From positions 1-43,088 of the forward strand of contig CACYBM010000031.1 of assembly GCA_902772645.1 (NCBI GenBank): a stretch of 43,088 nucleotides of DNA, read 5' to 3'. Below, one piece after another: positions 18,420-26,585 of this stretch (the first letter of the stretch is position 1; each line of letters starts with the position of its first letter). The DNA comes from an uncultured Pseudomonadota bacterium. Lineage in GTDB: Bacteria; Pseudomonadota; Alphaproteobacteria; RUG11792. The notes under the pieces were generated by a model, which was not told the origin of the DNA, did no database searches, and saw nothing but the letters and a program-made list of their open reading frames with translations. Made by a program: the position numbers and the translations under genes.

Positions 18420-18601
18420 ATTTGATTGTATTTTAATAAATCTTATTTAATGTTGCTATCTACATTTTAGTATATATGGTGTCATACTATTATGTTTACC
18501 ACTTAGAATTTGTTTAATATCATTCTCATTTACATATTTGTAGGTTATAGCATCATTTAATTTTTTATACCCATCATATTGTTATTAAAATTATTAATAT
18601 T

Positions 18602-20239
18602 CTAATTCATATTATTTCTCATCATATTTTGATGGAAATTATTTTGTTGCATGTTGTTGTTCATATTAAAATTATTATTCATTGCTATATTGTTATGCAT
18701 ATTCATTCCTTTTACCATATTGTTATTATTAAAATTATTCATTTTTGGATTATTAAAGTTATTAAATTTTTGCATATTATTATTTACCATGTTCATGCCC
18801 ATATTCATGTTCATATTATTTAACATCATGTTACGATTCATATTGTTCATCATATTCATATTATTCCACATCATATTGCTCCACATCATATTATTACTCA
18901 TATTATTCCACATACCTGGCATCATCATATTACTTGGCATCATACTTTTTATTTTCATATTATTTATTTTATTGAAATAATGTTGTTGTTTATTCAATAT
19001 TGAATTAGCATCATGTTCGTTCTTTGTATAGAATACAACATAAGGTATAAATCCTTTTCCTTTTAAAATATCATTAATATCTTTTTTTGTAAGTTCTATT
19101 ACCTGAGCATCATTGTATAAAACCCAAGGTTTATCAGAAGATGGTCTGCTAATAGTTACAAAATGTCCACCCATTCCACTTTCACCTGAATGACATATAA
19201 TAGCATGTAAGAAATACTTGGAATCATCTTTAGAGTTTGTTACATAATCTTTCAAGTCAAGTTGATCTTCTATTTTAGTTTCCACATCAAACTCCAATCC
19301 TTTTCCTCTATTTAATACAATGGATAATATATTTGGTGAATAATCAATTTCATTGTACGCTGTAGCATCGGCATTTTGTTTGCAATTATTACAATATATT
19401 TGATTCTCTCCAACAAATGTTTCCTGGTTTTCGTTCAATTTAAAACAATCCATTATTGTAACTGGCGTTGTATCATTGTTATTAGCTTTCATTAATCGTA
19501 CTTTTTCTAATGGGAAAATTAACATATTATATGTTTGGTAATTATCTGTATCATGTTTACATTTATTACAAATCATATGACTACCTTGTATAAAATAAAA
19601 CTGGTCTAGAATAGTAGATTTATTCTTTGAAAAGTAATCATTAACAAAATTAGCATATGCATTATTACCTTGCATCATAATTTTATTTGGTGGTGTATTT
19701 AATACATTGTGCATGTTTTCATAAAAACATAATAATAAATCTTTTGCATCATTTGCAGCTACTCCAAGGAACAAAGGATTAACCATACCCAAGATATTTT
19801 TGAAAGCATGTGGTGCATACCAACCACACGGACAAGTACTACTTGCATTTGGAGGAGTACTGCCCCACAACTCTGCTATAACGTTGGCAAATTGAATAGT
19901 TAACCATCCGGCTGTGTTATTTTGTAACAAATTATTATAGTTTTCATATACATCTTGTAATAAATAAAAGCAAGCCTTAGGATTACTTACAATAGCCTGT
20001 ATAGTAGCATTCATGTAACAAGTAGCGCCTATATTTTGTAATCCAGCATGTTGTCTAAATGGATCATTTACAATATTTATCATTGCTTGTTTCATTTTCC
20101 TCTGATCATTATTTTCCTTGTTATTGATATTGTTAACCATCATATTGTTGTTATTATTAAATACTTGATTCATACTATATCCATTACTTGTAATTAATCC
20201 AGAACATAGTAATGTGAATATTTTAAGTGTAATTTTCAT
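18602..20239 (-). CDS. exported ubiquitin-specific protease (USP/UCH fold) with Met/Asn-rich tail
   Basis: A 545-residue eukaryote-like deubiquitinase. After a probable signal peptide (MKITLKIFTLLCSGLITSNGYS) and an Asn-rich linker, the USP catalytic domain runs from about residue 62 to 406. The Cys box is GLQNIGATCYMNATIQA (catalytic Cys74). A zinc ribbon has two CxxC knuckles (C224/C227 and C283/C286). The His box is GGHFVTISR (His359), followed by WVLYNDAQV, which supplies the third residue (Asn376 or Asp377). All catalytic boxes are intact. Residues from about 430 on are low-complexity repeats of Met and Asn (NNMMWSNMMWNNMN). Bacteria have no ubiquitin, so the expected target is host ubiquitin or a ubiquitin-like protein after export. 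Family membership is seen directly; secretion into the host is inferred. Single gene, convergent with ileS. Confidence 0.9.
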   Translation of the reverse strand: MKITLKIFTLLCSGLITSNGYSMNQVFNNNNNMMVNNINNKENNDQRKMKQAMINIVNDPFRQHAGLQNIGATCYMNATIQAIVSNPKACFYLLQDVYENYNNLLQNNTAGWLTIQFANVIAELWGSTPPNASSTCPCGWYAPHAFKNILGMVNPLFLGVAANDAKDLLLCFYENMHNVLNTPPNKIMMQGNNAYANFVNDYFSKNKSTILDQFYFIQGSHMICNKCKHDTDNYQTYNMLIFPLEKVRLMKANNNDTTPVTIMDCFKLNENQETFVGENQIYCNNCKQNADATAYNEIDYSPNILSIVLNRGKGLEFDVETKIEDQLDLKDYVTNSKDDSKYFLHAIICHSGESGMGGHFVTISRPSSDKPWVLYNDAQVIELTKKDINDILKGKGFIPYVVFYTKNEHDANSILNKQQHYFNKINNMKIKSMMPSNMMMPGMWNNMSNNMMWSNMMWNNMNMMNNMNRNMMLNNMNMNMGMNMVNNNMQKFNNFNNPKMNNFNNNNMVKGMNMHNNIAMNNNFNMNNNMQQNNFHQNMMRNNMN

Positions 20240-20606
20240 GATTTCTACTTTTAAGTACCATTACCTCTGATATGAATACTAACAGGTATTAGTTAAATAT
20301 TAGTTAATTATAAAATTTTCTTACTTATGATATTTTTGATTAAAATTAGACAGTGATAACATAGAAAATAAAAATATAATAGTATTGTACACTTTTGTAT
20401 TTATATCTATTATATTTCTATTGGATTTAATATTATATTAGTTATAATGAAAAGATATGTATTAAATATTATTTAAAATTAAGTATATAGCGTAATATAC
20501 ATGTTTATATGCATTTGTTATCGATTTTTAAAATTATTTTGGAACTTATAATAAGATTGGTGGCTTGTAATACAATACACTATGTACTACACTAAAGTAG
20601 TAACAT
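20240..20606. other. gene-free stretch upstream of the USP gene and tRNA-Arg
   Basis: About 370 bases of AT-rich sequence with no open frame of note. It must contain the promoter of the minus-strand protease gene and that of the tRNA pair. No clear operator or repeat was noticed. Confidence 0.5.
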
Positions 20607-20683
20607 GTCCTCGTAGCCCAGTTGGATAGAGCGTGAGTTTCCTAAACTTGAGGTCGTGGGTTCGATTCCCTCCGAGGACACCA
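20607..20683 (+). tRNA. tRNA-Arg (anticodon CCU), CCA encoded
   Basis: Acceptor stem GTCCTCG/CGAGGAC, D-arm GCCCAGTTGGATAGAGC, anticodon loop TTCCTAA (anticodon CCT) on a stem with G-T pairs, and T-arm GTGGGTTCGATTCCC. Discriminator A is followed by genomic CCA at 20681-20683. Confidence 0.95.
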
Positions 20684-20745
20684 CCTAATGTCCCAAAAAA
20701 TATGTAGACATAGTTGGTGAAACATGTTATATTGTAAGTATGATT

Positions 20746-20821
20746 GCCCATATAGCTCAGTTGGTAGAGCAACAGACTGAAAATCTGTGTGTCACTGGTT
20801 CGATTCCCGTTATGGGCACCA
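20746..20821 (+). tRNA. tRNA-Phe (anticodon GAA), CCA encoded
   Basis: Acceptor stem GCCCATA/TATGGGC, D-arm GCTCAGTTGGTAGAGC, anticodon stem ACAGA/TCTGT around CTGAAAA (anticodon GAA), T-arm with GGTTCGATTCC, discriminator A and encoded CCA. It lies 62 bases after tRNA-Arg on the same strand and may share its transcript. Confidence 0.96.
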
Positions 20822-21008
20822 CTATCGTTGTTTTCTAAAGATTTAGTACACAGTTCATGATTAGTGGGTTATATCTCAATGTCAGTGTATGTTAAAAATC
20901 ATAAAGTGCTGTAATATAAATAGGATAAATCATAAAAACAATATATTGCTATCTCACTAGTTATATGGTTCAATTTAATTGATTCAAACTATTTATTATT
21001 AATATATA

Positions 21009-22277
21009 ATGTTACAGAGTATGCAGATAGAGGGAGGATATCCTCTGGTTGGTGAAATAAATATTAGTGGTGCTAAGAATTTAGCATTACCTGCCATGGT
21101 TACAACTTTACTAACAGAAGACGAAATTATACTTAATAATGTTCCCGATTTATCTGATGTTCATTCGTTATTGGGATTATTAGAATATCTAGGATGTGAT
21201 ATAAATATTGATAAAGTAAATAGTAAATTAATATTAAAAACGACCAATATAAAATATACAGAAGCTCCGTACGATTTTGTCAGGAAAATGAGAGCAACAA
21301 TATTAGTATTAGGCCCAATGGTAGCTAGATTTGGTGCAGCCTCAGTATCATTCCCTGGAGGATGTGCTATAGGTGTTAGGGCAATAGATTTACATATAAA
21401 AGCATTACAACTATTAGGAGCAGAGGTGACAATGGATAATGGTTTTATAAATGTATGTGCTCCAAATGGTTTAAAAGGCTGTGAAATAACATTTCCAATA
21501 ATTACAGTTACTGGTACTGAGAATAGTATAATGGCAGCAGTATTAGCCAAAGGAACTACTAAACTTATCAACGCTGCATTAGAGCCAGAAGTAGAAGCAC
21601 TGTGCAATTTATTAAATTCTATGGGAGCGAAAATAACTGGACAAGGTACCTCTATTATCAACATAGAAGGGGTTGAGAAACTACATGGAACAACATTTGA
21701 CATAATTCCAGATAGAATAGAGGCTGGAACATACGCAATAGCTTCGGCTATTACTCATGGTAAATTGTTTCTTAAGAATTGTATTTATAAACATTTGGCA
21801 TTATTTTTCAATACTCTCAAATTAAATGGAATATCAATTGAAGAAAAACAAAATGGAGTAATGGTAGAAAATAATAATGATAAAATAAATCCAATTAATA
21901 TTCGTACTGCGCCATACCCAGGATTTGCTACTGACTTACAAGCTCAGTACATGGCTTTGATGGCAATTAGTGGTGGAACATCATTAATTACTGAGACATT
22001 ATTTGAGAATAGATTTATGCATGTATCCGAATTAAATAGAATGGGCGCTAATATTACTATAAAAGGAAATACAGCTACAGTGAAAGGAGTGAATAAACTA
22101 AGTGGAGCGCAAGTAATGGCAACAGATTTGAGGGCATCTGCTTCATTAATACTTGCAGGATTGTTTGCTAATGGGACAACCACAGTAAATCGCTTGTATC
22201 ATATAGATAGGGGCTATGAAAGCATAGATAAGAAGCTCCAGCAATGTGGAGCTCATATAAAAAGGATATCAATTTGA
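21009..22277 (+). CDS. murA: UDP-N-acetylglucosamine 1-carboxyvinyltransferase
   Basis: A 422-residue enzyme of full length that makes the first committed peptidoglycan precursor from UDP-GlcNAc and phosphoenolpyruvate. The N-terminal stretch GEINISGAKNLALPAM holds the substrate-binding Lys23-Asn24 pair. The catalytic loop is PGGCAIGVRAIDLHI with the active-site Cys119 present (the site attacked by fosfomycin). The DRIEAGTY and DLRASASLILAG segments are typical of the family. A second in-frame ATG four codons in (21021) could be the true start. The last 9 bases overlap the end of the convergent surface-protein gene. Together with mrcA it argues that this organism still builds a cell wall. Confidence 0.97.
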   Translation: MLQSMQIEGGYPLVGEINISGAKNLALPAMVTTLLTEDEIILNNVPDLSDVHSLLGLLEYLGCDINIDKVNSKLILKTTNIKYTEAPYDFVRKMRATILVLGPMVARFGAASVSFPGGCAIGVRAIDLHIKALQLLGAEVTMDNGFINVCAPNGLKGCEITFPIITVTGTENSIMAAVLAKGTTKLINAALEPEVEALCNLLNSMGAKITGQGTSIINIEGVEKLHGTTFDIIPDRIEAGTYAIASAITHGKLFLKNCIYKHLALFFNTLKLNGISIEEKQNGVMVENNNDKINPINIRTAPYPGFATDLQAQYMALMAISGGTSLITETLFENRFMHVSELNRMGANITIKGNTATVKGVNKLSGAQVMATDLRASASLILAGLFANGTTTVNRLYHIDRGYESIDKKLQQCGAHIKRISI

Positions 22278-25193
22278 AATTGTATTCTTTGTATATACTG
22301 CATATTTTTCATGAGGGTATGATGGGTCGTCTGTTCCAAAATTGATTGTGTCATTATCTTTAAATTGTATTGGATTGGCTCCAATATATATATTTGGTAT
22401 TATATTATTTAACTTTATTTTATCATCAGTTGCATTAAGGAAGTTTTGTATTAATTTGTCCTTTGTATATCCTGGAAATATCTCAAAGTCAGTTACAAAA
22501 TAATATTGTGTTTTATTATTCTGATACCTATATAATGGTATGAATAAATGTGTATTACTTTCTGAAAAGTTCTTATTATGCTCATTAATCTTTTCTTCAT
22601 CTGTACTTGCAAATTTTTCATATTCTGTATCATTATACTTTTCGTTATATACATATTCTATCATATTATAAAATTGTATTTTATTCCTATATGTTTCTCT
22701 ATCAAATGCAACCGTCAAATCTAGATTAACTGTATTATTGTTATCTCCAGTTGGAAATTTTAGATCACTAAATTCCGTTTTAGGAATACTAGTGTAAAAC
22801 TCAACATTGTATCTTTTCTTTTTTGTTTTTTCATCAATATCATATTTATATTTTTGCAGTTGATATTCTAATGTAAATGTAGTTTGTAAGAATTTAGAAT
22901 TCGGATTGTATTGTACTATTGGATCTAATGTAGGATTCCATTCTGTAATACAAGAAACCTTATCACTGTGGCTTATTATTACATCTCTTGATACGAAATC
23001 ATTATTGTACAACATATTTTTATTAACCAATCTTACTGTAAAATTCTCGGGAATAGCTAATGAAGTATATATTTTTTCTTCTAGAACATCTTGTTCTGGT
23101 ACTTCAAGAACTTCCGGTGATGGTTGATCTACAGGCTGTTCTCCTCCTTGATCCTCCTCAAGTTGTTGCTCTACTGGGTTATCTGGACTTTGTGCTTCTT
23201 CTTCATCAACAAACTCTTCTGCTTGTAATTTTGGCACTGTTATAGATGGAATGTTATATATCTCATTTACATATAAAACCGAACTAAATATATTTTTATT
23301 CTTAGGATTACTTAGTGTTACCTGTACAGTGTTTTTATTTTTTTTGTTATTTAATATTATTTCTCCTAAACTGCTATCAATACTTGATCCATACAAGTTA
23401 TTATCTTGATTTATAGCTGTATTACTACCAGTAAATTCCCAAGCAATGGGCATAGATTCATTTTCTTTTATTCTATTTGTTTTTATAAAAGAATTCTTAC
23501 CGAATATTAATTTCTTAACATATCTATTAGAAGGACTTGTTACTGGCAATTCATTTAATGTTATATGTTTGGTAACTTTAGAATTATTACCAAGTAATCG
23601 AATTTCAGTTATTTGATTTTTATTAACACCCTTATCTGTAATATTTGGTAAATTGAAAGTTTTTTCTGTATTACTTTTTAGATTTACATGAAATGGCAAT
23701 ACATGAATTGGTTTGCCTTTTTTATTCAAGCACTTATCCAAATTAGTCATATCAATACCATCTGTTTCTGTATTTATATTAAATGGTGGAATATCTTCAT
23801 TAAATTTATCTAAATCTAAAGTATACTTTTTATTATTTAAATAATCACTTTCTAAACTGCCATGTAGTTTTATTTGGTTGCTTTTATTTTTTATATTTTC
23901 TGCTGAAGCAATACTTTGTATAAAATCTGAAAAAGAAGCTCGTAAATCCGCTTGATTTTCTTTGATTTGTTTTTTACCTATACCAATACTTACTGAAAAT
24001 ACTTTATTAATATCATCTACATTATCTATATTTATTCTCGGTTTAATTTTTATTCCGGTACTGGCATTATTAACTTCTTCTTTTGTTGCTGTTTCTTTAT
24101 TAACAGGACTATTTAGTAATAATGTGTAATTTTTACCGCCTTTATTATATAAATAACTGTTCTTTAATATATTGATTGTATCAGTTTTATCATTACTTAT
24201 ATCTGATACATCTATTTCTAATCCAACTATTTTCTCTGTTTTATTGACAGTATCATATATAGGAATTCCTTTCTTATTTTTCCTACCTGTATCTACTGAT
24301 GGTTCTAAGCCAGTAACTTTAATTTTCTGTTTCTCTTCCGCAAGAGCATTTCCATCTTCATCGACAATTTGCAATTCCTGGAATGGAATATTTATTTTGG
24401 TATTTTCAATTAATATGTTATTATCACCAATTCCTTTTAATTTATTTGTAATGAAATCAGTAATACTTGTCGAATCATCATTGTCATTATTTTCATCTGA
24501 AAACATATTAACTATTCCCTGCCCATTACCATCTGCATCTGTAGTTCCAATAATATGACCAGTTATAACGTTAGTTTTTTTATATTCAGATTCATCATTT
24601 TCATTAATCTTTTTTATTAAGCCAGTAATATCTACTGTAGAATTTTTATTACATAAATAAAGAGCAGGACTTGCATATTTTGCAGCTCCTTTGTTACCGG
24701 ATAATGCAAGATTACTACCTTCTTTAAAAGTTACATGGCCACCTTTATTATACGAATCTCCGTGTATATCAAATCCAACTGTTTTTTTATCTGACATACC
24801 GAAGTCTTTGTTTGCAGTAAAATGATTTTCATTGATGTGGTCAGGATTGTATATAGTAGCTTTTATAGTGGCGCCTGGTTCTACTACTAAATCATCATAT
24901 ATATGTACATGTCCTGTACTTGTCTGTTCTATTACTCCATTTGCATTAATGGTTACTGTATTACTATTTATTTTATCATTAACTTTATCTTTTCCTATTC
25001 TAAGCTCTGCGACTTTACCTATATCACTACCAAATTTTGTATTCTCAACTGTTATAGGGTAATCAATACTAGCATCATATCCACTAATTTCCAAACAATT
25101 ACCTATTTTTAATGATGATCCACTGGCAATACTACAGTAATTTGTACTTACTAATGCAATTCCCAATATTAAAAATTTTTTAAAAGTATTCAT
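22269..25193 (-). CDS. large exported surface-type protein, beta-rich
   Basis: A protein of 974 residues from the chosen start ATG 25193, which places the signal peptide MNTFKKFLILGIALVSTNYCSIASG at the front; an in-frame ATG at 25220 would add nine residues. I do not recognise the family. The first 200 residues read like a beta-helix: short strands with GA, GS and N turns (VIEQTSTGHVHIYDDLVVEPGA; GGHVTFKEGSNLALSGN; NSTVDITGLI), as in autotransporter passenger domains. The middle is Asn/Lys-rich. A Pro/Glu/Gln-rich acidic linker (around residues 655-705) precedes a C-terminal beta-rich domain of about 260 residues. No autotransporter barrel with a terminal aromatic residue is visible, so surface attachment would need another route. 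Single gene, convergent with murA. Confidence 0.75.
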   Translation of the reverse strand: MNTFKKFLILGIALVSTNYCSIASGSSLKIGNCLEISGYDASIDYPITVENTKFGSDIGKVAELRIGKDKVNDKINSNTVTINANGVIEQTSTGHVHIYDDLVVEPGATIKATIYNPDHINENHFTANKDFGMSDKKTVGFDIHGDSYNKGGHVTFKEGSNLALSGNKGAAKYASPALYLCNKNSTVDITGLIKKINENDESEYKKTNVITGHIIGTTDADGNGQGIVNMFSDENNDNDDSTSITDFITNKLKGIGDNNILIENTKINIPFQELQIVDEDGNALAEEKQKIKVTGLEPSVDTGRKNKKGIPIYDTVNKTEKIVGLEIDVSDISNDKTDTINILKNSYLYNKGGKNYTLLLNSPVNKETATKEEVNNASTGIKIKPRINIDNVDDINKVFSVSIGIGKKQIKENQADLRASFSDFIQSIASAENIKNKSNQIKLHGSLESDYLNNKKYTLDLDKFNEDIPPFNINTETDGIDMTNLDKCLNKKGKPIHVLPFHVNLKSNTEKTFNLPNITDKGVNKNQITEIRLLGNNSKVTKHITLNELPVTSPSNRYVKKLIFGKNSFIKTNRIKENESMPIAWEFTGSNTAINQDNNLYGSSIDSSLGEIILNNKKNKNTVQVTLSNPKNKNIFSSVLYVNEIYNIPSITVPKLQAEEFVDEEEAQSPDNPVEQQLEEDQGGEQPVDQPSPEVLEVPEQDVLEEKIYTSLAIPENFTVRLVNKNMLYNNDFVSRDVIISHSDKVSCITEWNPTLDPIVQYNPNSKFLQTTFTLEYQLQKYKYDIDEKTKKKRYNVEFYTSIPKTEFSDLKFPTGDNNNTVNLDLTVAFDRETYRNKIQFYNMIEYVYNEKYNDTEYEKFASTDEEKINEHNKNFSESNTHLFIPLYRYQNNKTQYYFVTDFEIFPGYTKDKLIQNFLNATDDKIKLNNIIPNIYIGANPIQFKDNDTINFGTDDPSYPHEKYAVYTKNTISN

Positions 25194-25497
25194 GTTGAAA
25201 GTTATTAAGATATATAACATACAACATTATGGTAGTAACAATTACTTAAAGAAAAGTTAATAAATTGAGATTTTAAAAAAATAAGTTAATATGGAAGATA
25301 CATCATGATACATGAATTGATATGTGCGTTTTTAGCATTTGGAAATGGTAAGATTATAAATAGAAATGGATTACTCAGCACTACACAAGTATTTTATTAT
25401 CTTCTGAAGAATGCTTATATTTAATATAAATAGTTACGATGATATAATATGATTAGTGATAATAAATTACTAATAATAAATATAAGAGTGAAACCGT

Positions 25498-26060
25498 TAT
25501 GATATATAAAACTGATGATATATTACCAATTAATGATATTGTATTTAAAATTATATTCTGGAATAAAGAATATCCAGGAATTTTAACATCCTTCATTACT
25601 TGCAATACGAAGTATCGTGTAAACAACACTTTTGTATAGCGTAGTAATTTGATGGAATTATGTAACAGTGCTTAAGAATTGCAAGACAATGCGTGAGTGT
25701 CGTGTAATAATTATTCAGGATCGTATAATAAACGCTGTTAGTGGGACAATACGTTAGGATGGTGTAACAATCTCAAAATGTAATAATCCTACTAATTCAA
25801 TTAATTTGATAAGTCCTGAATACGATAGTGTGGTGAAACATTGCGATAACATTATGAAACAGATGAATGATGAAATTTTGTTTGTGAACATAGTATCAGG
25901 TTATATCTTGTTAGTAAAACTTCAAGTGGCGAGATATTAAACATAGCTTTGCATCGGCAGCTGGAGGCTTCGATAGAAGAATCTAAGATGCAAAAGAAAA
26001 TTTGCACAAGCAGATAGTTGATTCGCCAGAAGAATCTAAAATATAAAAGAGATACAAATA
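25498..26060 (+). pseudogene. relic of an Rpn-family (PD-(D/E)XK) nuclease/putative transposase
   Basis: From ATG 25498 the frame reads MIYKTDDILPINDIVFKIIF and continues WNKEYPGILTSFI. This is the N-terminal signature of the Rpn/TIGR01784 family (LpPknDxvFKxlFg...iLxsfL). It stops after 46 codons. The next 150 bases are degenerate tandem repeats, and downstream only scattered coding-like pieces remain (for example EESKMQKK near 25980). The family acts in recA-independent recombination and is often multi-copy in intracellular alphaproteobacteria. This copy cannot be functional. End point approximate. Confidence 0.65.
25636..25790. repeat. degenerate ~21-bp tandem repeats inside the Rpn relic
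   Basis: Successive units resemble NNGTTAGGATNGTGTAACAAT: for example ACGTTAGGATGGTGTAACAAT at 25751-25771, and before it diverged units containing GTGTAATAATT, GATCGTATAATAAA and GTGGGACAAT. A homologous tract occurs at 42571-42645. Units are seen directly; boundaries are approximate because of decay. Confidence 0.55.
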
Positions 26061-26136
26061 TAAACTATTAATAAAAAAATAAATGATTCTACTATAGAAT
26101 AGTAATATATTTGTTATATTATTAGTAATAATTATC

Positions 26137-26469
26137 ATGATTTTAAATTTAAACAAAAGATAATAAAGGCCATATTGTTTACTTTATCTGTCATAAGTAA
26201 TACTTCTTATGTACTTGCTGAAGATAATTTTTTTCCAGCAGATAAACAAGTGTTTCTTGATGTTACAGCTATTCCAAGTTAGTATAATGATCATATTTAT
26301 ACGTATGTATTTATGTTTGGAGATACTGGACATAATACTTGGGTAAAGAAAAATATTCTTTGGCACCACCATACAATCACTTTATAATGAATTCAAGAAG
26401 GAGGAGTTATATGAAATATATTACAATGTAATACCGTTGTGTAATCCAGAAATCTATCATTTTTATTAA
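26137..26469 (+). pseudogene. broken gene for an exported protein
   Basis: A start ATG at 26137 runs only a few codons. A +1 shift then opens a frame with a clear signal peptide, KIIKAILFTLSVISNTSYVLA, followed by EDNFFPADKQVFLDVTAIPS, a TAG stop and then YNDHIYTYVFMFGDTGHNTW in the same frame. A further shift near 26365 gives SLYNEFKKEELYEIYYNVIP and a stop at 26467-26469. Signal peptide and amino-acid-like sequence across at least three lesions identify a recently killed exported protein. The family is unknown. Confidence 0.5.
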
Positions 26470-26585
26470 TGGAAATTTTAATGTTTTTGTTTGGTGTATT
26501 TTTCTTTTGTATGATAAACTAAAATTAGTGTGGTATTTATTTTTTTTCGTAGTATTTTTTCTCAGGGTACTACAACAAGGTGATT

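Noticed and set aside
18651-18980. 109-codon hydrophobic frame opposite the USP gene
   Set aside because: It is the reverse reading of the Met/Asn-rich repeats (CAT/ATT codons) and is explained fully by that gene.
20587-20772. 61-codon minus-strand frame
   Set aside because: It runs across tRNA-Arg and into tRNA-Phe in antisense, so it is not a gene.
21161-21703. 180-codon minus-strand frame
   Set aside because: Antisense of murA, whose plus-strand frame has all family motifs.
25840-25865. GTGAAACA, half of a canonical parS site, here and near 9230, 20718 and 42635
   Set aside because: No copy is part of a full 16-bp TGTTTCAC-GTGAAACA palindrome, and an 8-base word of this composition is expected a few times by chance in 43 kb.
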